Positions 1-11,880 of a stretch of 64,000 nucleotides of DNA are shown here, piece after piece. Below the pieces are notes generated by a model. That model was not told the DNA's origin, searched no databases, and saw only the letters and a list, made by a program, of their open reading frames with translations. The stretch is from Phocoena phocoena. Taxonomy: Eukaryota > Chordata > Mammalia > Artiodactyla > Phocoenidae. The stretch spans positions 89,198,998-89,262,997 of the forward strand of contig NC_089221.1 in the NCBI RefSeq assembly GCF_963924675.1, given 5' to 3'. A program made the translations under genes and the position numbers. Positions within the stretch are counted from its first letter, which is position 1. Every line of letters starts with the position of its first letter.

Positions 1-1324
1 AAAAAAGACAAAAAAAGAGAAAGCAATGGATACGAACATATGGAAGGTGCCTAAAGTAGAATTACAGTGCTGTGAGCAGCAATAAGCAAAGGAAATGGAA
101 AAATAAGATATGTACACAATATCCAGTCAGGCAGGAAAGTCGATGGTGGGGTGAGCTAAGTCAGTCTCCATCCAGTTACTATCGGATGGTTCTGAAATGC
201 CTGGCTGGCATCTGGAGTGGAGGGATAGGAGATGAAAGCCTCCTGAGTGGGAAGAAAAGGAATCCATGCATAGTAAACAATTTATATGTTGGATTGGGAT
301 AGAATTTTATAAATAAAAAGTATGCCTATATTCAATAACTGCAACTATTTAAAATAATAGTATTAGTCTATTGTGTTAGCAAACAGTGGTTAAAGGATAA
401 ACATTTTCTGGAGTTAAGGAAATATTTGGGATATCAAGAACCGGTGCGCTAAATAAGAACACAGCTGCTTCATAATGCGCAATGCTTTGAACAGCTTTTA
501 GATTAGAGAATTGAGATAAAGAATACAGGCTCCAAAAGAAGTCAACATCAACTGAAGAAAACAGTGAAGGGTGCAGCAGAGCAAAAGTTGGAATTGAATA
601 TGGTTGGTTTGATAGAAAACTTTGCAAGCAAGTTAGTTGTTTAAATTTGATTTAGAAGGCAATGAGAAACCATAGATGATACGATACTGTTTTCTTCAGC
701 TTTTCAAAAATACCTGTTTTGATCAAACAGGACATAGGAAGAAACTGCATGTTGCTTACTATAAGTAAAAAAGATTAGGACCAAAATTAGCTGCCGGCTT
801 CATTGCCTTACTATGGGGAGGGCAGGGACATAAGGAAGGGGAGAAAACATATGAGTAAAGCTCTCTGTCGGTGCTTTGCAATACTTCCAGCGCGAGTCCT
901 CACACGTACTCTTCCCTAGGCTTGCAATACTAGTAGAATCTGGTTGATTCCTCCACATCTTTTAGGTCTCTTCCCCATCTCCACCTCCTCCCCATAGGAA
1001 TCTCCCTGTTTTAAATTCTCAAACTTATAATTGTGTTTTTTGGTTAATTATTTAGAGGCTGTCTCCTCTTCCATACTCCAACCAACCTCTCATCTTCAAA
1101 TAAGCTTCAGAAGGGCGCGGACCCTGACAGTTTTCCTCACCAAAGTGTGAGTGTTCTTCTCCAGCGCCTTGCTGTTTGGTGGTTAACAATACCAGGCCCA
1201 CAGGAAGCGCTCAAGAAATAAACAGCACTTACTGGTATCCACATTTATTATCTCATTTATTTCTCACAAAACCCGGTAAGTATCAAACCTGGTACTAGGA
1301 TCTAGAAAACTAAGGAAAGTTAAA
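1..1324. other. unique AT-rich sequence, no gene seen
   Basis: No open frame here resembles a known protein, and no young repeat is recognisable. The only short frames (for example 72-302 on + and 376-627 on -) have no family signature. GC content rises toward 1,325, where a CpG island begins. Confidence 0.6.
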
Positions 1325-1990
1325 CAGCCCGCCCGGCGTCAAGAGACACCAGAATTACAGCGCCGGGCCTGGGACCAGCACCGAGCACCTCCCTGGCCGG
1401 GTTCTTCTCGGTTACCCCAAGCGGCGGGCCACAGTCTCGCCCTCCGCGGCTCGGTCTTCAGCCGCCGGCCTGCCGCAGACGAAGCTCGTTTCCGTGGTTG
1501 GAAGGAGGCTCCTGGCAGGAGGCAGCGCCGAGGGCGGGGCGAAGACGACCTAGGGTCAACACAGGCGGGCGCCGGAACCGCCCGAGCCTGTGGCTGCCCA
1601 GCAGGCGGAATCCCGCTCCTTGAAACGAGCCGCTCCCCCTGAGGGTCGCACCCCGGTGTAGGGACTCGGGGTCCTCTCCCCAAAGCACGAGACGGCCCGC
1701 CTCTTCGAGGCCTGAAGCTGGCAGCTAAGCCGAAGCAGCGAAACTAAACCAGCCACCCCAGCCGCGCGCCGGCTCCCCGCGGCCGCTCTAGGAAGCCGGA
1801 GGAAGGGGCGGGACGGAGTGGGGGCCCTCCTCTCTGTGGTTGGGACTGGGCCGCCCTCCGCCGGAAGCCGGCTACCTTCGGGCGCGTCCTGGCCTGGGTC
1901 TTGGCTGAGGCGTAGGTCCGGCGTTAATCCTTCTGCGAGCGAGCTGGAGTTGGAGCTGGGAGAAGCTTACGCTCTGGCCTGTGTTCCCCT
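1325..1990. promoter_or_regulatory. orphan CpG island (putative promoter)
   Basis: About 0.65 kb of GC-rich, CpG-dense sequence stands out sharply from its AT-rich flanks. It includes GC-box-like sites (for example GGGGCGGGAC near 1,806) and no TATA box in context. Minus-strand open frames of 66-114 codons cross it, but they look like low-stop GC-rich sequence: they overlap in several frames and are rich in R, P, G and A. It lies about 17 kb upstream of the FER island. CpG islands of this kind usually mark promoters, so a divergent lncRNA or an alternative FER first exon is possible. I cannot name the transcript. Confidence 0.6.
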
Positions 1991-2109
1991 TCCACGCGCA
2001 GGCTGCCTCTAGAAAATCTCTGATTTCTAAAAACCTCAGAGAACAACCGTCGTCAATTTTTGCTCGCAATTCCACCTTCCTTTGCTGCGTGGAAAAAAAG
2101 GGGAAAAAA

Positions 2110-2818
2110 TGCTAGTATTTCTTAGTCTTTATTATCTTCAAATGATTTCCTGTGTATTTCTTAGTTTTGTTTCTAATTCTTGCTAAAGAAGCTTCACGTG
2201 GTGGAAGCACATGAAAGGAGCCTATCACTGTGATTTCCTAAGCATTGGGCAGAGTATGGGATTAGGACGTATTTTTCCCCCCATACAGAGCTAACAGCCT
2301 TTTTTTTTTCCTTTTTTAAGGATCAAACATTTGCTCTACTACACTGTAGCCAACTCAGCTAATTAATTCATAAATTTATAAGTACCAAGGGAGAGGGGAA
2401 AAATTATACCATTAGAACCACAAATATAAAAGATGAGAAGTTTATAAAGCCCCAAGTACTGAAAGTGAGTGCTACAGATCCCATTTGAAACTTGAGTAAC
2501 TCTGTATGAGATAAATGGAAATAGCAAGGGAAAATGAAGTAATCGGTATATGTATTTATAAATGTACAATTATCAACTAAAATAACCCCTTTTATGACTA
2601 GGTTTATTGAAGTGACATGCACTAATCCTTTTTACAATTTTTTAAATTTTATTATATTAATTAATTAATTTTTGGCTGTGTTGGGTCTTCGTTGTTGCGC
2701 GTGGGCTTTCTCTAGTTGTGGCGAGCAGGGGCTACTCTTCGTTGTGGTGCATGGGCTTCTCATTGCGGTGGCTTCTCTCGTGAAACACGGGCTCTAGGTG
2801 CGTGGGCTTCAGTAGTTG
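2110..2818 (+). repeat. inverted duplication, left arm
   Basis: This roughly 0.7 kb block recurs in reverse complement at 11,714-12,430, at about 95% identity by eye. The match covers unique sequence (2,110-2,626) and runs into the 3' part of the adjacent long CHR SINE, stopping near 2,818. The duplicated block therefore already contained the SINE. Outer edges match at the sequence around CTAGTATTTC (2,112). The spacer between arms is about 8.9 kb. Confidence 0.85.
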
Positions 2819-2964
2819 TGACACGAGGACTCAGTAGTTGTGGCTCGTGGGCTCTAGAGCACCAGGCTCAGTAGTTGTGGTGTGTGGGCTTAGTTGCTCT
2901 GCAGCATGTGGGATCTTCTAGGACCAGGGATTGAACCCATGTCCCCTGCATTGGCAGATGGATT
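2627..2964 (-). mobile_element. CHR-type SINE, long form, 3' part (split by L1)
   Basis: This tRNA-Glu-derived SINE is in antisense orientation: AT-rich tail first, then the body with repeated CAGTAGTTGTGG units and the tRNA-like head (GATTGAACCCATGTCCCC). It is interrupted at 2,964 by an L1 and resumes at 6,986. Target-site duplications of the whole SINE are TGACATGCACTAAT at 2,613-2,626 and 7,024-7,037, which shows that the two pieces belong to one insertion. Confidence 0.85.
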
Positions 2965-2980
2965 TTTTTTTTTTTTTACT

Positions 2981-3132
2981 TATTTTTGAGACATACATTT
3001 TAAAGTAATAACTAGAATTATGACATAACATTATAACAGAACATATAAGATTTTTAGAAATTTCATGTAATGGCTGAAACATTTATATTAATATATTTCC
3101 ATACAAATAACCCAAAGAAAGTTTAGTATTAG
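2981..3132 (-). other. probable 3'-transduced flank of the L1
   Basis: This AT-rich, non-L1 segment lies between the L1's own 3' end (imperfect A-tail around 3,133-3,156 on +, as T-rich repeats) and a second poly(A), seen as a T run on +. It carries no canonical AATAAA, only an AATAAG just before the tail. It matches nothing else in the window and is the expected footprint of read-through at the source locus. Confidence 0.6.
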
Positions 3133-3344
3133 TTGTTTTGTTTGTTTGTTTGTTTTATACTGCAGGTTCTTATTAGTCATCAATTTTATACACATCAGTG
3201 CATACATGTCAATCCCAATTGCCCAGTTCAGCTCACCACCATCCCCACCCCACCACGGTTTTCCCCCCTTGGTATCCGTAGGTTTGTTCTCTACATCTGT
3301 GTCTCAACTTCTGCCGTGCAAACCGGTTCATCTGTACCATTTTT

Positions 3345-6300
3345 CTAGGTTCCACATACATGCGTTAATATACGATATTTGTTTTTCTCTTTCTGACTTA
3401 CTTCACTCTGTATGACAGTCTCTAGATCCCTCCACATCTAAACACATGACTCAATTTCATTCCTTTTTATGGCTGAGTAATCTTCCATTGTACATATGTA
3501 CCACATCTTCTTTATCCATTCGTCTGTTGATGGACACTTAGGTTGCTTCCATGTCCTGGCTATTGTAAATAGTGCTGCAATGAATATTGGGTGCATGTGT
3601 CTTTTTGAATTATGGTTTTCTCTGGATGACCAGTAGTGGGGTTGCTGGATCATATGGTAATTCTATTTTTAGTTTTTTAAGGAGTCTCCATACTGTTCTC
3701 CATAGTGGCTGTATCAATTTACATTCCCACCAACAGTGCAAGAGGGTTCCCTTTTCTCCACACCCTTTCCAGCATTTATTGTTTGTAGATTTTCTGATGA
3801 TGCCCATTCTAACTGGTGTGAGGTGATACCTCATTGTAGTTTTGATTTGCATTTCTCTAATAATTAGTGAGGTTGAGCAGCTTTTCATGTGCTTCTTGGC
3901 CATCTGTAGGTCTTCTTTGGAGAAATGTCTGTTTAGGTCTTCTGCCCATTTTTGGATTGGATTGTTTGTTTTCTTAATATTGAGCTGCAAGAGCTGTTTA
4001 TATATTTTGGAGATTAATCCTTTGTCCATTGATTCATTTGCAAATATTTTCTCTCATTCTGAGGGTTGTCTTTCTGTCTTGTTTATGGTTTCCTTTGCTG
4101 TGCAAAAGCTTTGAAGTTTCATTAGGTCCCATTTGTTTATTTTTATTTTTATTTCCATTACTCTAGGAGATGGATCAAAACAGATCTTGCTGTGATTTAT
4201 GTCAAAGAGTGTTCTTCCTATGTTTTCCTCTAAGAGTTTTATAGTGTCCAGTCTTACATATAGGTCTCTAATCCATTTTGAGTTTATTTTTGTGTATGGT
4301 GTTAGGGAGTGTTGTAATTTCATTCTTTTACATGTAGCTGTCCAGTTTTCCCAGCACCACTTATTGAAGAGACGGTCTTTCTCCATTATGTATCCTTGCC
4401 TCCTTTGTCATAGATTGGTTGACCATAGGTGCGTGGGTTTATCGCTGGGCTTTCTATCCTGTTCCACTGATCTGTGTTTCTGTTTTTGTGCCAGTACCAT
4501 ATTGTCTTGATTACTGTAGCTTTGTAGTATAGTCTGAAGTTAGGCAGTCTGATTCCTCCAGCTCTGTTTTTTTCCCTCAAGACTGCTTTGGCTATTCGGG
4601 GTCTTTTGTGTCTCCATACAAATTTTAAGATGATTTGTTCTAATTCTGTAAAAAATGCCATTGGTAATTTGATAGGGCTTGCATTGAATCTGTAGATTGC
4701 TTTGGTTAATATAGTCATTTTCACAATATTGATTCTTCCAATCCAAGAACATGGTATATCTCTCCATCTGTTGGATCATCTTTAATTTCTTTCATCAGTG
4801 TCTTATAGTTTTGTACATACAGGTCTTTTGTCTCACTAGGTAGGTTTATTCCTATGTATTTTATTCTTTTTGTTGCAGTGGTAAATGGGAGTGTTTCCAT
4901 AATTTCTCTTTCAGATTTTTCATCATTAGCGTATAGGAATGCAAGAGATTTCTGTGCATTAATTTTGTATCCTGCAACTGTACCAAATTCATTGATTAGC
5001 TCTAGTAGTTTTCTGGTGGCATCTTTAGGATTCTCTATGTATAGTATCATGTCATCTGCAAACAGTGAGAGTTTTACTTCTTCTTTTCCAAGTTGTATTC
5101 CTTTTATTTCTTTTTCTTCTCTGATTGCCGTGGCTAGGACTTCCAAAACTATGTTGAATAATAGTGGCGAGAGTTGACATCCTTGTCTCATTCCTGATCT
5201 TAGAGGAAATGCTTTCAGTTTTTCACCATTGAGAATGATGTTTGCTGTGGGTTTGTCATATATGGCCTTTATTATGTTGAGGTAGGTTCCCTGTATGCCC
5301 ACTTTCTGGAGAGTTTTTATCATAAATGGGTGTTGAATTTTGTCAAAACCTTTTTCTGCATCTGTTGAGATGATCATATGGTTTTACTTCTTCAGTTTGT
5401 GAATATGGTATATTACATTGATTGATTTGTGTATATCAAAGAATCCTTGCATCCCTGTGAAAAATCCCACTTGATCGTGGTGTATGATCCTTTTGATGCG
5501 TTGTTGGATTCTGTTTGCTAGTATTTTGTTGAGGATTTTTGCATCTATATTCATCAATGATATTGGTCTGTAATTTTCTTTTTTTGTAGTATCTTTGTCT
5601 GGTTTTGGTATCAGGGTGATGGTGGCCTCATAGAATGAGTTTGGGAGTGTTCCTTCCTCTGCAGTGTTTTGGAAGAGTTTGAGAAAGATGGGTGTTAGCT
5701 CTTCCTTAAATGTTTGATAGAATTCACCTGTGAAGCCATCTGGTCCTGGACTTTTGTTTGTTGGAAGATTTTAATTCACAGTTTCAATTTCATTACATGT
5801 GATTGGTCTGTTCATATTTTCTATTTCTTCCTGGTTCAGTCTTGGAAGGTTATAAGTTTCTAAGAATTTGTTCATTTCTTCTGGGTTGTCCATTATATTG
5901 GCATAGAGTTGCTTGTAGTAGTCTCTTAGGATGCTTTGTATTTCTGCGGTGTCTATTGTAACTTCTCCTTTTTCATTTCTAATTTTATTGGTTTGAGTCC
6001 TCTCCCTCTTTTTCTTGATGAGTCTGGCTATGGTTTATCAATTTTGTTTATCTTCTCAAAGAACCAGCTTTTAGTTTTGATCTTTGCTATTGTTTTCTTT
6101 GTTTTTATTTCATTTATTTCTGCTCTGATCTTTATGATTTCTTTCCTTCTGCTAACTTTGGGTTTTGTTTATTATTCTTTCTCTAGTTCCTTTAGGTGTA
6201 AGGTTAGATTGTTTATTTGAGATTTTTCTTGTTTTTTGAGGTAGGCTTCTATAGCTGTAAACTCCCTCTTTGAACTGCTTTTGCTGCATCCCATAGGTTT

Positions 6301-6984
6301 TGGATCATCGTGTTTTCCTTGTCATTTGTCTCTAGGTATTTTTTGATTTCCTCTTTGATTTCTTCAGTGATCTCTTGGTTATTTAGTAATGTATTGTTTA
6401 GCCTCCATATGTTTGTGTTTTTTATGTTTTTTTTCCCTGTAATTCATTTCTAATCTCATAGCATTGTGGTCAGAAAAGATGCTTGAAGTGATTTCAATTT
6501 TCTGAGGCTTGATTTGTGACCCAAGATGTGGTCTGTCCTGGAGAATGTTCTGTGCACACTTGAGAAGAAAGTGTAATCTGCTGTTTCTGGATGGAATGTC
6601 CTATAAGGATCAATTAAATCTATCTGGTCTATTGTGTCATTTAAAGCTTCTGTTTCCTTATTTATTTTCATTTTGGATGATCTGTCTATTGGTGTAAGTG
6701 AGGTGTTAAATTCCCGCACTATTATTATGTTACTGTCGATTTCCTCTTTTATAGCTGTTAGCAGTTGCCTTATGTATTGAGGTACTCCTGTGTTGGGTGC
6801 ATATATATTTATAATTGTTATATCTTCTTCTTGGATTGATCCCTTGATCATTATGTAGTGTCCTTCCTTGTCTCTTGTAACATTCTTTGTTTTAAAGTCT
6901 ATTTTATCTGATATGAGTATAGCTACTCCAGCTTTCTTTTGATTTCTATTTGCATGGAATATCTTTTTCCATCCCCTCACTGTC
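3345..6984 (-). pseudogene. L1 ORF2 remnant (endonuclease and reverse transcriptase)
   Basis: Fragments of L1 ORF2 read in several minus-strand frames separated by stops and frameshifts. They cover part of the apurinic-type endonuclease (6,456-7,013; starts around RGWKKIF, with NIYAPNTG), the reverse transcriptase (4,721-5,377; [15 protein letters not shown] and FADDMILY with the catalytic DD pair intact), a thumb or connector region, and the C-terminus (3,438-4,029; [10 protein letters not shown]). The first 55 or so residues are missing because the copy is 5'-truncated. It cannot encode a working protein. Confidence 0.9.
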
Positions 6985-6985
6985 A

Positions 6986-7023
6986 GTGGCAGACAGATTC
7001 TTAACCACTGCACCAGGGAAGTC
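6986..7023 (-). mobile_element. CHR-type SINE, head fragment (continuation across L1)
   Basis: This is the tRNA-like 5' end of the SINE that begins at 2,627 (CTTAACCACTGCACCAGGGAAGTC). It is followed directly by the target-site duplication TGACATGCACTAAT at 7,024-7,037. Confidence 0.85.
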
Positions 7024-7037
7024 TGACATGCACTAAT

Positions 7038-8069
7038 TCTTAAATATTCTGCAATTAGAAGAGTTTCTATGTTATGAAGGCAATTTACAAGATTATAGCA
7101 AGATGGTGAAGTCTGACTCCTTTTATATGCTTGTTCTTCATTGGAGAGGCTTTTATCAGTAACCCAGATCTTTAAAAAGGAAGCTTAATTCCACTTATTT
7201 TCATATGAGTACTCTAATAAATACCAATACCAAAATCAAATATTTCTTTGTGTTTAGATACAGGTAGAAACATTCTTGCATGGATCAACAAAGAGATATG
7301 GATAATTTAAACAGGAGAAAAAATAATAAAGTTGATGCCTTTGACTAGTTAAGAACCCTAAGGAATTCAATTTCAGTTGGAAAACCTTAGAGCTATTTCA
7401 GAATACTTATTAACGAGCTTATTATATTATCCATTTTAAGACTCTGTCTTGGCAATCTTTTATTCATAGTGGCTCCCTCTGACAACTTCCTCGTTTTGTT
7501 GCTGTGTGCGTAATGATGTTCTTTAGTATATCCAAGAGAGTTTTTGATGTTGGAATATGCAATTACTCAAATTTCACTCTAGCAGCTTGAAAGAGTGATA
7601 ATGAGGTGCTCTGTTTTTTTACTCTGTTTATATGCCCCTTCCAGGTGTATAATTTCATTTAAAAGTTGATGTTGTTCTTCTAGATTTTCTATTCAATAAT
7701 GAAATGCAAAGCAGTGCTTATTCCCCTAAGAACAACTTTAAGTTTTCTGAGAACTGTGATAAGGACTTTGCAGCGAGCTCTGAAGGTATCATTTTGGGAA
7801 TTTAACACAATATGCTTCAAAGCCAAATAAAAAGGAAGGTTCTGAATTAAAAAGTGTGGATGAGAATCTATAATCTGGCACTAAATCAGTTGAGAAGTAG
7901 TGGCAAAAAAAATTGCAAGAAGAAAGTGAAGATTCTGGTTGCTTGTAGCTTTTATGAGTAGAGCTCAACTCCAGCTTAAAATTGTAGGAAGAATTACTTA
8001 GACCACAAAGACAGAAGGAAAAATGGTGTTTGAAGATGAGAAACTCAAGCAAGTAAAATACTAAAAATA
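7038..8069. other. unique intergenic sequence
   Basis: AT-rich, with no recognisable gene or young repeat. The 87-codon minus frame at 7,789-8,052 has no family signature. Confidence 0.55.
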
Positions 8070-8285
8070 ATAGTAACAGTAGCTAACACTTATAGAGCAT
8101 GGTGCGAGGCACCATGATAAGCATTTTATGTGCATGGTGCCATTTAATCCTCACAACAACCCTGTGAAGTTGGCACTGTTGTTATCCTCATTTGACAAAT
8201 GAGAGAATTAAGATTTAGTTAAGTAATTTCCCCAAGGCCACAAGCTGGGAAATTGTGGAGCAGGTTCTCAAACTTAGGTCTGTCA
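8070..8285 (-). mobile_element. MIR SINE
   Basis: Antisense MIR signature in order: AGCTAACACTTATAGAGC, CATTTAATCCTCACAACAAC, a CCCCAAGGCCACAAGCTG-type core, and a diverged 5' end. It is old. Confidence 0.8.
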
Positions 8286-8449
8286 TACTTTTAGAGCTAT
8301 TAAGAGATTTTTATATCAGCTATGCTATTTTTTACTTTGAAAGATCTGATCTCCCCTCCATTTTGTCGTTTTGCTTGGATGTTGATCATCTTTCTTTCCT
8401 CTCAGAATCACTCCTCTACTTCTGAATCAATGGACTTAATTGGCAAAGC

Positions 8450-8700
8450 AGCCTAGATAACAGTTAAGCGGCTCTTGCATTAGATCATGTGAATTCAAAT
8501 CACAATACCTGTACCAACAAGCTGTGAGACTATAAATCATGTATTTAAATTCTCTTTGCTTTTTTTTTTTTTTTTAACATTTGTAAATTGGGGTAATATT
8601 AGTGCCTACCCTACAGGGTTTTTATGACTTAACTGAGACAATATGTGTAAAAGCACTTGGTACATATCTGAGCATATAATAAGTACTTAGTTTATATTAT
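8450..8700 (+). mobile_element. MIR SINE
   Basis: Sense-oriented MIR: a head resembling AACAGTTAAGCGGCTCTTGC, a GTAAATTGGGGTAATATTAG core and an AAGTACTTAG end. It is interrupted by a T-rich stretch near 8,562-8,576. Confidence 0.7.
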
Positions 8701-10885
8701 TTTTACTGGGACCCAATAGTGCATATGAAAACATTCTCTAATAAGATCCTATGAAGAATCATAGGAGAATGAAGTAAAACATTTACCTCCAGGCCCCTTT
8801 GGATCTTATGAGCAGTTCACTCAGGGCTGGGGAAGAGGAGATGAAATAACAAATTATCAGTGACTAAATACAATCTATAACTGCTGTAGAAAAAGCAATT
8901 TCTGTGTATTTTATACCATTGGTGATGGACTAAGTACTAAAGGGTTCTTACTAAATTTAGACATTGATTAACATCATTAAATAGGCAGCAAAAGCTCAGG
9001 CTCACTCTGCATGGAAAGGATTTATAAAGAGTGCTTTTTTTATATCAATCAAACAGTGCTTATTAAAGCAGGAAAAAAGTGCTGTTAAAGGTGCTAAAAT
9101 AGAAGGCTTTTTTTCCCTTTCTTCTGCAGCCTCTCTTTCTCTCTCTCTTGAGGTGTGCTTTATATTTGCTACTAAATAGAAGAATCTTTAATTTTAAATT
9201 ATTAGCATGAATTTACTGTTTTTCTTTCTATGGCGTATTAACAATTTTAAACGCGAATATAAGAGCATTTAACTTATATGTAGAATCACCAAAACTACAG
9301 AATTCATATTACGTAGTTCGTATATGAGTACAGTATATATTTCATTCTTACCAGAACAGTGTAAACTACACAAAACTAAGTTTTTAAAATTTCACTTTTT
9401 GATGTGTGCACATCTATCAACCCTCTCTAGCTTTAGCTTGCTAATGAGTAAGAAAGGACAAAAAGGGAAAGTAACTATATGATGCCCTGTGTCCCCCTTT
9501 CCTCCTATATCATCATTTTAGTATGAAGAGTTGGCTAATACAGGAAGTAACACAAATAAGAAAGAATATGATAGGATTCCTTGCGTGTTCATATTTCTTA
9601 GAATGCCATTGCCTTCTTTCTGCACTTGAAGCAAGTTCTGGTTTGAATGGAAAGCATACCCTCTCAGGCTTGTCAGTGTTCCTTTTAACTCAGTCATAGA
9701 TGTAACACACTGACCTTGTGCTCACTTTGAACTCTCTGAACTCTCATGCACTGTGGGTCTACCTGAAGGCTGTACTCATGAGGTATTGGGAATACTACTG
9801 AGAACAGAGTGGCAAGGAGCAGTGCAAATGCGTATCTTGCATATCTTCTCTGTTTACATGTATGTTCCATCGTTCCTTCAGACTTCAGTTACAAAACACA
9901 ACTTCAAAGATAAAATTACTAAGAATTTCAAGATGGCTACAGGAGAGCATTAAGTGAAGGACAAGGCCTTCTGAGTGCGGGGACATGTTCAATTATGTTG
10001 TACCTGTATTCACTTGCTGAGTGGGCCCAACTTTCCTTAATGTGTATGTATTGGGAAGCTCTGTATACAGTAAGTCTATTATCTTAAAATATTTGGAGGA
10101 AATATCCATGTTACATATTTTCCTGGACTCTTGGAATACTGCTGCCCAGGATGTTAATTTATTAAGGGCTCCTCATTTGGTCCTTAGCACTAATTCTAGG
10201 CCTAGCAAAAGGGGCTGCATTTAAATTTAGCAAATCGTGGCTTTTCGAAAAATGCAGTTGGGCTAAATGGCCTCCAGAATAGACAAAAGCTTCTGATTTT
10301 CAGAGAAAATGATAATACAGTAGTGTTTGGCAAAAACTGAAACTGAAGAGAATTGCTATTTCAACAAAATCGATAAAATATATAACTTAGAATTTTTCCA
10401 TTTTTTTAACTTTCTATAACTGTATACTTAGACAAATACATATTCACAGATCCATACAAGACATTATATATAGTTACAAAATATACTTTACCAGACCTGC
10501 CCTAGTTAGATATAACCTCCCTAAGGCTAAGATATAATGTAAGCAATTTGGAATCTGTAAGATAATGCCATCCATCCATAGTACTTATTATTTCAGTCAA
10601 TAAAGTTTCATTTCATTCCATGGGAACATACTGCAATATATCAAGTGTCTGGCAAATACATTCAGGTTTTTAGTTAAAAAGAGGACCAGAATATAAGGGT
10701 ATATTTATTAGTGCATACATTGTATTTTACAGGAAAGTAATAATGGCTGAGAAATGTTCATTCATTCATCCACTAATGGTCCAGACATATGGATTCTAGC
10801 TCATCTGGTCTTTGAAGTTTTCACAGAGCTGAGATTTGAGTTGAGCCTGAAAGAAGGGAAAGCATTTCTTTAAAATCAGAGAGTT
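8701..10885. other. unique intergenic sequence
   Basis: AT-rich, with no gene. Open frames at 9,753-9,953 and 10,021-10,224 lack any recognisable domain. Confidence 0.5.
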
Positions 10886-11465
10886 GTATGCTGCATATAT
10901 GCCCTTCATCAGATGTGTGATTTGAAAATAGTTTCTGTGGCTTGTCTTTTCATTCTCTTGCCCATATCTTTTATAGATCAATTTTCTTTTCTAATTTTAA
11001 TCAAGCCCAATTTACCAATTTTTTTCTTCCCTATGTAGTGCTTTCAGTGTTGTATCTAAGCACTCTTTCCTTAACTGAAGTTCACAAAGATTTTCTCCTG
11101 TTTTTTCTTCTGAAAGGTTTGTTGTTTTATTTTATATTTAGGTCTATGATCCATTTTGTGTTAGTTTTTGTATAAGGTGAGAGATATGGGTAGAAAACAA
11201 GCCACCAGAAAACTTTTGCATGTCAATGGCCAATTGTTCCAGCAACTTGTTGAAAAGGCTGTCCTTTTCTCCACTGAATTGTCTTTGCACCTTTGCCAAT
11301 AATCAACTGATCATGTTTACATGGGTGTATTCTGGATTCTTTATCTATTCCATTGATCTGTATATCTATGTTTTCACTGATACCTCACTTTCTTGTTTAT
11401 AGTAAGTCTTAAAATCAGGATAATAGTCCTTCAACTTTGTTCTTTCTTTCAAAACAACAATCCAA
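10886..11465 (-). mobile_element. old L1 fragment
   Basis: Diverged minus-strand L1 ORF2 C-terminal region. The + strand shows the familiar antisense series: TTTTCATTCTCTTGCCCATA, GTCTATGATCCATTTTG, TTGTTGAAAAGGCTGTCC, and CATTGATCTGTATATCTATG. It is old and heavily mutated. Confidence 0.75.
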
Positions 11466-11469
11466 TTTT

Positions 11470-11712
11470 TAAAAAAAATTTATATTTTCTTTTCTTTCTT
11501 TATTTGGTTGCACTGTGTCTTAGTTGTGGCAGGTGGGCTCCTTAGTTCAGCTCACTGGCTCCTTAGTTGTGGCACACGGGCTCCTTAGTTGTGGCATGCG
11601 AATTCTCAGTTGTGGCATGCATATGGGATCTAGTTCCCTGACCAGGGATTGAACCCAGGCCCATTGCATTGGGATTGTGGAGTCCTTAACCACTGTGCCA
11701 CGCAGGAAGTCC
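11470..11712 (-). mobile_element. tRNA-derived artiodactyl SINE
   Basis: Antisense SINE with an AT-rich tail at the left, CTTAGTTGTGGC repeat units, a tRNA-like GGATTGAACCCAGGCCC box and a terminal CCTTAACCACTGTGCCACG. It is diverged from the young CHR copies. It directly abuts the right arm of the inverted duplication at 11,713. Confidence 0.75.
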
Positions 11713-11880
11713 CAACAACTACTGAAGCCCATGTGCCTAGAGCCCGTGCTCCACAAGAGAAACCACCACAATGAGAAGCCCATGCACCACAATGAAGAGT
11801 AGCCCCTGCTCGCTGCAATTAGAGAAAGCCTGCGTGCAGCAACAAAGACCCAACGCAGCCCAAAAATAAATAAATTAAAT
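11713..11880 (+). mobile_element. 5'-truncated long CHR SINE inside duplicated arm
   Basis: 3' two-thirds of a long CHR SINE (CACAATGAAGAGTAGCCCC, GACCCAACGCAGCCC, AATAAATAAAT tail). It lacks its tRNA head because the duplication breakpoint falls inside it. It is the reverse-complement counterpart of the SINE at 2,627-2,818. Confidence 0.8.

Larger units (their letters stand above)
2965..6985 (-). mobile_element. L1 LINE, 5'-truncated, inserted in a SINE
   Basis: This is about 4 kb of cetartiodactyl L1 in minus orientation, truncated in the ORF2 endonuclease region near 6,983. It is flanked by imperfect copies of the SINE sequence TTGGCAGATGGATT (2,951-2,964) and GTGGCAGACAGATT (6,986-6,999), consistent with target-site duplication. 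Two A-tails exist: a distal one (T run at about 2,965-2,980) and the L1's own tail at about 3,133-3,156. Between them is 0.15 kb of non-L1 sequence, as expected of a 3' transduction. Confidence 0.85.

Noticed and set aside
1339..2075. Overlapping open frames of 64-114 codons in the first CpG island
   Set aside because: They overlap on both strands in several frames and have R/P/G/A-rich composition typical of stop-poor GC-rich DNA. No domain is visible.
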